Of a DNA stretch of 64,000 nucleotides, positions 8,627 through 16,349 are shown piece by piece. Source of the stretch: a virus; IMG/VR virus record IMGVR_UViG_3300025010_000002, positions 1 to 64,000 of that record; one strand, given 5' to 3'. Positions within the stretch are counted from its first letter, which is position 1. Each line of letters opens with the position of its first letter. The notes under the pieces were generated by a model. The model made no database searches, had not been told where the DNA came from, and worked only from the letters and a program-made list of their open reading frames with translations. The position numbers and the translations under genes are program-made.

Positions 8627-9278
8627 TGCTAGCCTCTGTCTCTAGTAGAACTGCGTTACCCCAGGACATCTTGTACGCTCTGTTAGCATGCCCTATGTAT
8701 CTTGGATCCTGGCTAAGGAACAGTATGTCGAAACCCATCTCCTTTGAGAGAACCTCAAGGAAGCTAATTACATTGGGAACGTACTCCTCAGACATCTGAG
8801 ACAGTGACTCATCAAACACTATGAACCGCCTACGGCCCATTGAGCTAATTAGATAAACCCTTGTTATTAGGTCAATTATAGCACGTAGTGTTCCACCGTT
8901 CGCGTGGTCAATGTTTCTCCAGTCACACCACTCCCCATCAATTTCCCTTCGTGAAAGCATGGTTGCTTTCTTTGTTCTACCCCTGTTGTCAATCTCGATC
9001 TTGAACTCGTAGTTTCTGTCTACAAAGATAGTCTTTAGACCACGGTTAATCAACTCAGTGTACTGGCTTAAACCATATGTTGATAGGATACTGATGAACT
9101 CTTTTAGTATCTCCATGCTTGTGCCAAGTACTTTAAGGTCTGTCTCAAGTGTGCTTATGTTGCTGTCACATTCAGCAATGGACTCAACGAATGATTCAAT
9201 CGACTTAACTAAGGAATCTCTCTCCCCATCCAATCTGTTCACTGAATCAGATATAGCCTGGAGACGCTTACTCAACAT
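8619..9278 (-). CDS. SbcC/Rad50-like ATPase, C-terminal lobe as a separate protein
   Basis: The best start is the ATG at 9278, with GAGGG at 8 nt and an 11-bp overlap with the upstream gene. Earlier in-frame ATGs (9326, 9308) lack sites. The resulting 219-aa protein has a short coiled coil (1-60), a degenerate ABC signature (HANGGTLRAIIDL, ~125-137), Walker B RRFIVFDES with D156 and E157, and a switch region FLSQDPR where Gln replaces the usual His. It corresponds to the C-terminal third of SbcC/T4 gp46. The N-terminal lobe is encoded separately at 9939-11003. Confidence 0.8.
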   Translation of the reverse strand: MLSKRLQAISDSVNRLDGERDSLVKSIESFVESIAECDSNISTLETDLKVLGTSMEILKEFISILSTYGLSQYTELINRGLKTIFVDRNYEFKIEIDNRGRTKKATMLSRREIDGEWCDWRNIDHANGGTLRAIIDLITRVYLISSMGRRRFIVFDESLSQMSEEYVPNVISFLEVLSKEMGFDILFLSQDPRYIGHANRAYKMSWGNAVLLETEASNG

Positions 9279-9660
9279 AGATTGAGCCCTCACTGTACTT
9301 CGCAACATTTCCACTGAAGAACACAACCACAGGGAAAGCAGTTGAGGCTATAAAGTCAGCCTTGGCCCTGCTAACAACCCTAATGTAATAGCTGTAGTTC
9401 ATCTCTATGTTGTCAGCAATACTTGTTATAGTAGTGTTTAAATCATAGTCAAGCATGTTTATCTTCTTCATGAAGATGATCCGCTTGAACTCCTCACGAG
9501 TTAACACCTGCACAACACACATCCCATCGTCAGTCTTGGTAAGAAATAGATCAAGGCCCTTGTTACTGCACCAGATGTTTAGCTTAACAAACTTCTGGGA
9601 AGGACACTTTACACTTGCTATTGCGTCCTTAAGTGACTCGAACTTTCTTCTGACAACCAT
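9268..9660 (-). CDS. Hypothetical protein inserted between the SbcC halves
   Basis: A 130-aa alpha/beta protein of unknown family (MVVRRKFESLKDAIASV; 'DLFLTKTDDGMCVVQVL'; 'YYIRVVSRAKADFIA'). A strong site (agaggaag) precedes its ATG, and its start abuts the stop of the 87-aa coiled-coil gene. Its place inside the SbcCD operon suggests an accessory subunit of the nuclease. Nothing in the sequence shows catalytic activity. Confidence 0.6.
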   Translation of the reverse strand: MVVRRKFESLKDAIASVKCPSQKFVKLNIWCSNKGLDLFLTKTDDGMCVVQVLTREEFKRIIFMKKINMLDYDLNTTITSIADNIEMNYSYYIRVVSRAKADFIASTAFPVVVFFSGNVAKYSEGSIYVE

Positions 9661-9923
9661 TAGTCTTCCTCTTCACCGGCTATCTTGGCAGCAGCCTGTT
9701 TGAGGTTCTCCTCAAGAACTGCCATCCTAGCCTCAATCTTTTTCTTAAGATCCTCGTACTGCTTCTGGAGTGTCTCTGGGGATAAGCCAATACTGTTAAT
9801 CTCAGCATCAATGTCTTTCAGCTCTGCCTCAAGAGACTTCTTGCGTGTCTCGTACTCAACAGACTTACGCTTTAGCTCCTCGATGTTCTCACTGCACCTT
9901 AGGTAGCGTTCCTGTAAATTCAT
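9660..9923 (-). CDS. Small coiled-coil protein of the SbcCD operon
   Basis: An 87-aa, almost entirely helical and highly charged protein with heptad-like spacing (RCSENIEELKRKSVEYETRK; 'LQKQYEDLKKKIEARM') and an acidic tail (GEEED). It starts MNLQERYL with a taggag site. It lies immediately after the N-terminal SbcC half, which ends at the zinc hook. It may supply a coil segment that a normal one-chain SbcC would contain (inference). Alternatively it is a stand-alone phage coiled-coil protein. Confidence 0.65.
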   Translation of the reverse strand: MNLQERYLRCSENIEELKRKSVEYETRKKSLEAELKDIDAEINSIGLSPETLQKQYEDLKKKIEARMAVLEENLKQAAAKIAGEEED

Positions 9924-9938
9924 TTTATAGCTCCTAAT

Positions 9939-11003
9939 CTATTTTCCGCAGAATGGACATGTGTCAAATTCGCTCTTAACAGCTTCTTCCTCTTTGAGTT
10001 TAAACAAAGTATCCTCTAACTTGGAAGACATCGCTGATATAGTGACTAGCTTTACTTTTCTTAGTTGTAGTAATGATTCCATCTGTGCACATTTATCCAC
10101 ATCTGACTTGCTCACAACCAGCTTCACACTCGCAGCACTACAGTATTCCTCCAGCCTTTTAATGGAGTTTCTAAGATCCCTGGCTTTAAGTACCAATCTA
10201 TACTTTGAATCAATATTCTTTAACTCGTCAATATCCTCAACTACAACACCCTGCTTCTTAACAAAGAAACTAACTATCTTTGTACATGTTGCAGCCGTGT
10301 CAGTCATTGAGGAAAGCTTACCCTCAGTAGTAGTGTGTCTTTCCAATAAGCTACTCATTGTGTCAAGTCTGTCTACAGACATAGAGAGCTTGCTTACCTC
10401 ATTTTTTATGCTATCAATATCAGAGAACAACTGCAGCTTATCAGTGCTTGAAGCTACATACCCTGATAGCATCTCCTTCTTCATATACTCATTAGAGCAT
10501 GCTTTCTGAACTGCCTTTAGATCATCCCCAACCTTTTTGAGCATCTCCTGGTATTTCTCTCCAGAGAATATACTGGAGAGTATCTCGAACTTATGCGTGT
10601 CTGGGCGATTTACAACAAGGAACTGCTCCATCTGGTTCCAGAAGTTAAGGTAGAAATCACCCACACTTGTGGTTAGAGGGAGCAGTCCTTCCTCAACAAC
10701 ACCCTCAAAATCAGACTTCCCAAGCTTTCCGTATTCACCGCTTGGAAGAAGGTACTCTCCACCCTTACCCCTAGACTTCTTCCAAGCGAACTTAAAGTCA
10801 TCATTAAACTTTAGTGCTACGCTGCAACCGTTAACACCCTGCCTAATGAAGTCATCACCGAGCTTGTTGTATATCCCATACTGCATAGCTCTTACAACTG
10901 AGGACTTACCGTTATCGCCAGAACCAACCAGAAAGGTCAGACCATCTATATCAAGCCTGGTCTGACCGATGATTTGAAAGTCCTTGATGAATACTTTAAG
11001 CAC
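9939..11003 (-). CDS. SbcC/Rad50-like ATPase, N-terminal lobe ending at a zinc hook
   Basis: A 354-aa protein from a GTG start (ggag site; the start overlaps the recA-like stop). The N-terminal ATP-binding lobe has a Walker A GSGDNGKSS at 27-35 and the typical opening 'VFIKDFQIIGQTRLDID'. Residues ~150-345 are predicted coiled coil. The last residues are EFDTCPFCGK, so a Rad50-type CxxC zinc hook (C349, C352) lies at the very C-terminus, after which the chain stops. The return coil and the C-lobe are encoded in other genes downstream. This is an end-processing ATPase working with the nuclease at 7709-8626. Confidence 0.85.
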   Translation of the reverse strand: MLKVFIKDFQIIGQTRLDIDGLTFLVGSGDNGKSSVVRAMQYGIYNKLGDDFIRQGVNGCSVALKFNDDFKFAWKKSRGKGGEYLLPSGEYGKLGKSDFEGVVEEGLLPLTTSVGDFYLNFWNQMEQFLVVNRPDTHKFEILSSIFSGEKYQEMLKKVGDDLKAVQKACSNEYMKKEMLSGYVASSTDKLQLFSDIDSIKNEVSKLSMSVDRLDTMSSLLERHTTTEGKLSSMTDTAATCTKIVSFFVKKQGVVVEDIDELKNIDSKYRLVLKARDLRNSIKRLEEYCSAASVKLVVSKSDVDKCAQMESLLQLRKVKLVTISAMSSKLEDTLFKLKEEEAVKSEFDTCPFCGK

Positions 11004-12001
11004 TACTCTACTCCGTGCTTCTCTTTCAGCAGATCTAGAATCTTGTTCATGTTGTCATTAAAGTACTTGTACAAAGCAGTCCTACTCTTAAACTTAATGA
11101 TCTTGTCTTCAAGCAAGCAGTGCAGCTCGTAAAGCTTTTCGTCCTGCTTCAAGTACCCGAACTCAGTCAGTGCAGCTGTCAGTGACGCAAGTGGATCAAA
11201 GCCATGACCATAGATAATAGTTGACTCAACCTTCTTACGTGGTGCCGTCTTGTTCTTGTCAAAGATGAATGAAATGTCTGCACCATACACAGTTGTATCT
11301 GCGTGTGATAGCTGCTTCTTAACACGTAGTTCTACCTGAACATCAAGAGCGAACTTCAGTGACTTTGCCCCAGCTGCTTCCTCTGTACGAGCCCCAGGAG
11401 GAGCGAAGCCAAAGTTAAACTTGGCCCGCATCTGCTGGATCCACAGGATACCAATGTCACGACTACGCCACTGACTGTTGTACTTCATCTGAATATTTGA
11501 TGTCAGCCGTGACTTCAAACCTGGCTGGATATCCTGGATGTCACCGTCGCAAACCTGATCCGGTACAATGTCAGATTCGCTATCAATAACAATGAGTCCA
11601 AGATTCTCCATGTCCAGATATGCATCTGCCATGTTCTGGAAGTCCGTGTAAGTATGGACATCCTGGTGAAGAAAGAACAGGGTACCCTCATACTGAGTAA
11701 GACCGAAATTCTCAATCAATGACTCAACTAGAGAGTTCTCGAAGTCCATGTAGACCACAGCATAACCAGCGTCACAATATGCCTTACAGATGGCAAGGGC
11801 TACGTTTGTTTTACCAACACCCTCACGGCTGTATAACATAACCTGCTTGGCCATTGGGTAACCACCACCGAAGCCATCATTCAGTGCCTTGTCCGTCAAA
11901 GGAATACGTCTGCACTGTAGACGGGATGGGTACTTAGCAGCCATCTTCTTGTAGATATCAGCCCCACTCTTACTAATAGTGTCAGCACTCTTCTTTGCCA
12001 T
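11003..12001 (-). CDS. RecA/UvsX-like recombinase
   Basis: A 332-aa RecA-family strand-exchange protein. Walker A is SREGVGKTN (K64, T65), preceded by 'GYPMAKQVMLY'. Walker B is in 'LGLIVIDSESDIV' (about 133-145). A further conserved block is 'RDIGILWIQQMRAKFNFGFA'. It starts MAKKSADTISKSGAD with an aaggaga site. It is the first of a coupled set with the SbcCD genes, suited to recombination-primed replication and repair. Length is near T4 UvsX (about 390) and RecA (about 350). Confidence 0.9.
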   Translation of the reverse strand: MAKKSADTISKSGADIYKKMAAKYPSRLQCRRIPLTDKALNDGFGGGYPMAKQVMLYSREGVGKTNVALAICKAYCDAGYAVVYMDFENSLVESLIENFGLTQYEGTLFFLHQDVHTYTDFQNMADAYLDMENLGLIVIDSESDIVPDQVCDGDIQDIQPGLKSRLTSNIQMKYNSQWRSRDIGILWIQQMRAKFNFGFAPPGARTEEAAGAKSLKFALDVQVELRVKKQLSHADTTVYGADISFIFDKNKTAPRKKVESTIIYGHGFDPLASLTAALTEFGYLKQDEKLYELHCLLEDKIIKFKSRTALYKYFNDNMNKILDLLKEKHGVE

Positions 12002-12010
12002 AGTATCTCC

Positions 12011-12298
12011 TTACTTGGTGAACATCTCTTTCATGACTTTACCTGGACGGAATGAAACCTTTGAACGTGCTGGGATCTCAACTGATTCACCAGTCTTGGG
12101 GTTACGACCCTTACGAGCCTCATACTTCTTTACTTTGAATACACCAAAGTTACGGAACTCCAGGGTGTTGCCTTCTTTTAGATGCTCCATCATAAGTTCC
12201 ATGAAGCAATCAATAACCGCCAGAGTCTGAGACTTGTCTGCACTTAGCTTCTCTGCAACTGCGTCTGCTAATGTACGCTTCTGAACATTTTCTGCCAT
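12011..12298 (-). CDS. HU/IHF family DNA-binding protein
   Basis: A 95-aa protein with the standard HU/IHF architecture: an N-terminal helical dimerisation region (LADAVAEKLSADKSQTLAV), then the beta-arm sequence 'FRNFGVFKVKKYEARKGRNP' with the Pro at the arm tip, and 'KVSFRPGKVMKEMF' at the end. It bends DNA and could act in replication, recombination or packaging. A strong site (aaaggaga) precedes the ATG. It is transcribed between the ssDNA-binding-like gene and recA-like gene. Confidence 0.92.
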   Translation of the reverse strand: MAENVQKRTLADAVAEKLSADKSQTLAVIDCFMELMMEHLKEGNTLEFRNFGVFKVKKYEARKGRNPKTGESVEIPARSKVSFRPGKVMKEMFTK

Positions 12299-12328
12299 TG
12301 TATTCTCCTTTGGTACAGTAGTACCGTT

Positions 12329-13378
12329 TTATTCCTCAAAGAACTCTTCAAGCTTCTTGGGTGCTTCTTCCTTTACAACCTCTTCAGCAAGGGCCATCTG
12401 TGGCTCGCCATGGTCACCGCTTGTACTAGCCTTGGACCACTCCTGAACCTCATCCCAATAACCCTCACAAGCCTCAATTACTTCCTTGCCAACAAATGCT
12501 TTCTTACCAATCTCCACAGCGTCAAACTTCTCAGGCAATGCCAATGCCGGTGAGGTTGCATACTTGTTGTACTCCTCAGAGATCTTGACACGCTCACCTG
12601 GCTTCAGTGGGCACCAGAAACAGTATGGTGCAAACTTGCGGCTAAACTTGCGCTCAAGTGTACGACGAAGATTTGTGTCATAGCTACTCACAGCCGACTG
12701 CAGTGTACGACCCTTAATGCCTGATACAGTGATCATCAAAGGACCATACTTCCACAGATCCTCGTTCTTAACAAGAACGACATAGCGGGTACGACCACGG
12801 AGATTCTTCTTACCAGCATCCTTGATACCCTCGTCGTAGCTCTTGTAGAAGGTGCGCTTGTCCCCACCCTTTGAGAACCAGTCAAGACGGTAGCCAATGA
12901 TTGACACCATAATCTTCGGGAAGCCTAGACCAACCTGACTGCTACCATTGTCGAACGTGATCTTATTGAGCTTACGTGATGGAGTAAAGCCGAAGGGGAA
13001 CTGTTCCTCAGGCAGAAAGAAACCTCCTAGATTCTGAAACGAACCCATAGCAGCCTTAGGATCTGGCTCAACCCACTGCATGAACTTGTACAAAGGACCC
13101 TGGCCAGCGGACAGATCATGTGCCTCGTTAGTCTGTGCGCCAAGGAAGTTCAGATCCTCTACATCATCAGACACCACAGGCTTAGCCTTAGGTGCAGGAG
13201 CAGCTGGCTTCTTTGTAGCTGCAGCGACAAAAGCATCCTGCTCTTCCTCCTCTTCTTCAACAACTTCTTCCTTAGGAGCAGCCTTTACCGGAGCAGCTTT
13301 CTTAACTGCCTTAGGAGCTGGCTTCTCCTCCACCTCATCACTTGAACCAAAAATGTCCTCATAACTTTCTTCTGCCAT
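12329..13378 (-). CDS. Probable ssDNA-binding protein
   Basis: A 349-aa protein with a very acidic/Ala-Pro-Lys-rich N-terminus (EEVVEEEEEEQDAF), a globular core at ~75-290 containing 'LGFPKIMVSIIGYRLDWF' and 'RYVVLVKNEDLWKYGPLMIT' (OB-fold-like strands), and a C-terminal acidic/aromatic tip (KKLEEFFEE). An acidic C-terminal tip is typical of SSB and gp32-type proteins, and the gene lies beside HU and RecA-like genes. No other SSB is visible in the window. The assignment is by context and architecture rather than a recognised signature. An aaaggaga site precedes the start. Confidence 0.6.
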   Translation of the reverse strand: MAEESYEDIFGSSDEVEEKPAPKAVKKAAPVKAAPKEEVVEEEEEEQDAFVAAATKKPAAPAPKAKPVVSDDVEDLNFLGAQTNEAHDLSAGQGPLYKFMQWVEPDPKAAMGSFQNLGGFFLPEEQFPFGFTPSRKLNKITFDNGSSQVGLGFPKIMVSIIGYRLDWFSKGGDKRTFYKSYDEGIKDAGKKNLRGRTRYVVLVKNEDLWKYGPLMITVSGIKGRTLQSAVSSYDTNLRRTLERKFSRKFAPYCFWCPLKPGERVKISEEYNKYATSPALALPEKFDAVEIGKKAFVGKEVIEACEGYWDEVQEWSKASTSGDHGEPQMALAEEVVKEEAPKKLEEFFEE

Positions 13379-13381
13379 ACT

Positions 13382-13732
13382 CTATTCTCCTTTCAAGGTA
13401 AACATCTTTTTGACCATAGCTTCTTTGACCACATCGTTTAACAACAATGAGAACTTAGGCATAAATGGAATACCCATATCACGCCACCTGTTGTTTCCAT
13501 GTGGCACATATTTATGCTTAGCAGCACGTATGATACATTCACCAATACCATTTAAAGGCAACTTGTGATTTGGGCTATTAATGGTTGCGTCAATGAGGCA
13601 AGCAACAACAAGTCCTATAATGGCGTATGCTGTGTCACCAGTAATGTTCAGACCTGTAAGGTGACGCACACCCTCTACTATCTGTGTACGAAGCAGAGAC
13701 TGCTTCTCACCAACACGACCAACCCTGCCCAT
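13382..13732 (-). CDS. Divergent HU-like small protein
   Basis: A 116-aa protein whose second half lines up by eye with the neighbouring HU/IHF protein. 'LPLNGIGECIIRAAKHKY' matches the HU strand 'LEFRNFGVFKVKKYEA', and 'PKFSLLLNDVVKEAM' matches 'SKVSFRPGKVMKEMF'. The preceding helices (AIIGLVVACLIDATI) fit the HU dimerisation region. The canonical Arg-Asn-Pro arm tip is replaced by a His/Gly/Asn stretch. The start is coupled to the upstream gene (TAATG). An HU-fold paralogue is inferred; a profile or structure comparison would settle it. Confidence 0.6.
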   Translation of the reverse strand: MGRVGRVGEKQSLLRTQIVEGVRHLTGLNITGDTAYAIIGLVVACLIDATINSPNHKLPLNGIGECIIRAAKHKYVPHGNNRWRDMGIPFMPKFSLLLNDVVKEAMVKKMFTLKGE

Positions 13733-14124
13733 TAGCCTAACCTTGTGCTTGAGTTTATACTACGTAGAACTTCCACAACCTCATTGGCTGTCTTCATCTT
13801 CATACGAATAGTATCCTCCAGCATCTGAAACAAGCTGAGGTACTGATCCATTCTATGTCTAAACGTAGAGGTAACTACCTTAGGGAGATCAGGGGGAGTA
13901 ACCATCATCTCCCTGCACCCATAGGAATTGTAGCGAAGCTCAGCAAACTTGTTCTGTAGCTTGATAAGTATGTCTCCATACTTGTGCAACTCTTCCCGCA
14001 AGGATGCAGGCGAGTTCATCAAGGTGTTGAAGGCAGTCAACTCTGGAATCGGATCAGTCTCGTGAACCGATTCCAGGTATTCTTCAACCCTAGCGTAAAT
14101 CTCTAATAGATCGTTCTCTTCCAT
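13732..14124 (-). CDS. Hypothetical helical protein, possibly leaderless mRNA
   Basis: A 130-aa, mostly helical acidic protein (MEENDLLEIYARVEEYLESV; 'RMDQYLSLFQMLEDTIRMKM'). The family is not recognised. No ribosome site is present: the ATG at 14124 lies just 6 nt after a perfect TATAAT (14136-14131), so a transcript from that promoter would begin at or next to the start codon. It heads the run HU-like/SSB/HU/RecA. Confidence 0.6.
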   Translation of the reverse strand: MEENDLLEIYARVEEYLESVHETDPIPELTAFNTLMNSPASLREELHKYGDILIKLQNKFAELRYNSYGCREMMVTPPDLPKVVTSTFRHRMDQYLSLFQMLEDTIRMKMKTANEVVEVLRSINSSTRLG

Positions 14125-14130
14125 ACATAC

Positions 14131-14136
14131 ATTATA
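14131..14136 (-). promoter_or_regulatory. Extended -10 promoter for the SSB-HU-RecA operon
   Basis: On the minus strand it reads ttagtggTATAATgtatgtATG, with a weak -35 (TTTAAA, 17-bp spacer). Expected initiation falls on the ATG at 14124. Confidence 0.55.
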
Positions 14137-14818
14137 CCACTAACTCCTTCAGCTTTAAAGCCCTTGACACTGGATTCTTATGCTTACCACTGAAGATGAG
14201 ACAACCATTGTAATAGCTAAGACTTGTACAAAGCTCGTGGAGGTCCTCTTTAGCTAGCTTACTGGGGTTAAACGAGTAAGGTATACACACTGCCGAGCAG
14301 CTTCCAATAATAGGTACATTAGACTTAACAGCAGCATCTACCATAATACCAGCTGACTTGAATTCAATGATAGGCTGCATGTGCCGGAACAGCAAGCTTG
14401 GGTCTGTGCTACCGGATGCCTTGATATGAAGAAACAATGGTACGTCACGCATCACCCTGGAGATATTAGCATATAGTGACTTGTACCCAATATCATCAGT
14501 AATGTTATTGTCTGCAGCAAGGATGAACGTTCGGATCCCACAGTACTTAGCTGCACACAGTGCTGAGCGCACATTGGCTAGGTGATGTGGTTCCTTACGT
14601 GAGTCGCAAACAAGGTCATAGTCTGAGGCACTAAATACAACCTCGATACCATTCTGCCCCAAACTGAGTATTTTCTTTTTTAGTTCATTCAGTACTGAAG
14701 GGTTCTTCAGGCTATGATCACATGCTTTGATTTCATGGACACATACAGTTGCGCCAACTTCCTTACAAGCGGACACACAATCTCCGCTGGCAATATCCAA
14801 CTCTACCGCTAGTTTCAT
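14132..14818 (-). CDS. Hypothetical protein, possible TIM-barrel fold
   Basis: A 228-aa protein (MKLAVELDIASGDCVSACKE) with alternating hydrophobic strands and helices: 'GIEVVFSASDYDLV', 'GIRTFILAADNNI', 'VPLFLHIKASGSTDPSLL', 'SAGIMVDAAVKSNVPIIGSC'. That regularity suggests an (alpha/beta)8 barrel, but no catalytic signature was identified. It is preceded by a GGTGGGAA site and by the 690-bp non-coding region. Its stop overlaps the promoter of the next operon. Confidence 0.6.
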   Translation of the reverse strand: MKLAVELDIASGDCVSACKEVGATVCVHEIKACDHSLKNPSVLNELKKKILSLGQNGIEVVFSASDYDLVCDSRKEPHHLANVRSALCAAKYCGIRTFILAADNNITDDIGYKSLYANISRVMRDVPLFLHIKASGSTDPSLLFRHMQPIIEFKSAGIMVDAAVKSNVPIIGSCSAVCIPYSFNPSKLAKEDLHELCTSLSYYNGCLIFSGKHKNPVSRALKLKELVV

Positions 14819-14925
14819 ATTCCCACCCCTGTTTTTTAGTTCGCATCAAAGGGTTATCTACTGTAACACTTTGAAGGAGAGCAACTTAGTCTTAGATAAC
14901 AACAAAGTAGAGTTAAAAAACTGCG

Positions 14926-14970
14926 CTTGTTATTATCTTTAGCTTTATTTTTTATTATTACTATTATAGT
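14926..14970. repeat. 45-bp direct repeat, copy 1
   Basis: Begins cttgttattatctttagc and ends attattactattatagt. It matches copy 2 (15143-15187) with only a few T/A substitutions. Confidence 0.8.
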
Positions 14971-15142
14971 TTAGTAAGTAGAAAGAATAATATATATAGT
15001 AACTAGTATTCTGATCTACTTCAACTAACCTTTGATGCCCTCCTTAACTTTCTCTTGGTGAGATTACCCCACCGGCTCGTTTGTGGACCACTGCGGATCC
15101 ATACGCGGTACAGTCCATATTGTACCTAATCATTCATTCTAT

Positions 15143-15187
15143 CTTGTTATTATCTATAGCTATAATTATTATTATTACTATTATAGT
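15143..15187. repeat. 45-bp direct repeat, copy 2
   Basis: Begins cttgttattatctatagc and ends attattactattatagt. The repeat period from copy 1 is 217 bp. Confidence 0.8.
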
Positions 15188-15511
15188 CGTCGTCTGCCTA
15201 CCCAATAAGAAGTGACTAATGCCTTAGCCAACCTTTATTGTAAATGTTAACTAGTAGTATGGTCGCGTGAGGTAAATACATAGTTACAGGTAGCTCGAGA
15301 TTATCGTGTCCTTTGGGATCATTGATAACCTCATGTGGTTTGAAGTACTCTCAGGTGTTGATCGGTTACTTCGCCCCAGTCAGGATAAGCCACTCCATTA
15401 GAACATGTACACAGCCCCACATCTGACCCCTTCTGGTTTTAGTTGTTTGCTGCTCCCTTGTTAACCACCCTCTTTCTTAACCCTGGCCGCACGGCATGCG
15501 CACCAGGTAGT

Positions 15512-16204
15512 CTATTGCAGATATGCGAGTATCACCTTTAGTTCAAGCGGTATCTCGCTATTTAAGTGTATAAGGTTGTTTGCAAAGTCCTTCGGTTTCT
15601 TCATACGTCCTGAGGCTTTGCGCACAGATTTTCTATATCTTCCACGCATGTCTTGCTTTATGTCTTTGTACTTTGCTGCCTTCTCTAGAAACGTTAATAG
15701 TGATGCTAGAGAGTACGCTGCACCAAACTTATAACTACATGATAGATAGCTAGATATGAACTCCTCTTTGGACTTGGTGTACGTGTCAAACAAAGAGAAG
15801 ATCTCATCCTTTGTTTCAAGTAGTTCTATTTTCCATTTCTTAAGTACTAATGATTCCTTGATGAACCTCTCGTAGGTCTTATTATCTAAATTTTTGATCA
15901 GCTCAAACTTCTTTGTGTACTTCTTATGTATGGCCATACCCAGCTTTGTCTTGATATAGTTGATCATGATGTCTCTTGAGTCTAGATCTACATACCCAGA
16001 AGACACACCATCATTACATATTATGATAAGATTGCTTTCTCTGTCCCTGTTGTCCTTGATAATTGACATTATGTAACCCATGTTAGGAGTGTAGTTTAGT
16101 ACAGTATCATGACACGAAATGTCTGCTAATGTGTACGCTAGTAGACACTTTGGGTACAGGTAGGGTATGAAAGACTTATTGGATACCTTTATAAGCTCAA
16201 TCAT
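15512..16204 (-). CDS. Hypothetical protein
   Basis: A 230-aa basic protein of unknown family (MIELIKVSNKSFIPYLYPK). The N-terminal half looks alpha/beta ('SNLIIICNDGVSSGYVDLDS'). The C-terminal half is helical and Lys/Arg-rich ('GRYRKSVRKASGRMKKPKDF'), consistent with nucleic-acid binding. Its start overlaps the end of a 50-aa gene. It ends just before the non-coding repeat region. Confidence 0.55.
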   Translation of the reverse strand: MIELIKVSNKSFIPYLYPKCLLAYTLADISCHDTVLNYTPNMGYIMSIIKDNRDRESNLIIICNDGVSSGYVDLDSRDIMINYIKTKLGMAIHKKYTKKFELIKNLDNKTYERFIKESLVLKKWKIELLETKDEIFSLFDTYTKSKEEFISSYLSCSYKFGAAYSLASLLTFLEKAAKYKDIKQDMRGRYRKSVRKASGRMKKPKDFANNLIHLNSEIPLELKVILAYLQ

Positions 16205-16349
16205 TGCCTACAACTAGCTCCAGCAGTCTCTTCTGAAAGGGTGCTCTGTTCGCACTCATGATGAGCTTAGTAGTAGCATACTCAACCTTTGAGCAGGACA
16301 CTGGTGGAGCAGACTCAGCTTTGTAGTCTATAGTTTTTTCGTCGCTCAT
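16197..16349 (-). CDS. Small protein with ESAPP motif
   Basis: A 50-aa reading frame (MSDEKTIDYKAESAPPVSCS ... ELVVGND) that overlaps the end of the ligase-like gene by 35 bp and the start of the next gene by 8 bp. Such tight nesting is typical of real small phage genes. It carries the AESAPP peptide also seen in several other proteins of this phage. The ribosome site is weak (aggtacagag). The function is unknown. Confidence 0.5.
   Translation of the reverse strand: MSDEKTIDYKAESAPPVSCSKVEYATTKLIMSANRAPFQKRLLELVVGND

Larger units (their letters stand above)
14819..15511 (-). other. 690-bp non-coding region with repeats
   Basis: No credible coding frame on either strand. It contains two 45-bp AT-rich direct repeats (14926-14970 and 15143-15187). 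It also has an inverted pair gcatcaaagggtta (14843-14856) with taacctttgatgc (15026-15038), and a gttatcta/tagataac pair (14853-14860, 14893-14900). The GC-richer right half (15.2-15.5 kb) shows several short palindromic stretches. It could be a replication origin, a regulatory region for the minus-strand operon, or a structured RNA. No tRNA cloverleaf was found. Confidence 0.6.

Noticed and set aside
9925-9940. Frameshift or sequencing error as the cause of the split SbcC.
   Set aside because: Two complete genes with their own ribosome sites lie between the halves, and each half has its own start and stop in a coupled operon, so a single indel cannot explain the arrangement.
13080-13364. Long Ser-rich open frame opposite the ssDNA-binding-like gene.
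   Set aside because: It is the complement of the Glu/Ala/Lys-rich N-terminus and has no ribosome site; composition explains it.
14819-15187. CRISPR-like array from the repeated AT-rich units.
   Set aside because: Only two copies, low complexity, a 217-bp period, and no regular spacers.
14819-15511. tRNA genes in the non-coding region.
   Set aside because: No acceptor/T-arm pairing or GTTCxAxxC element was found on either strand.
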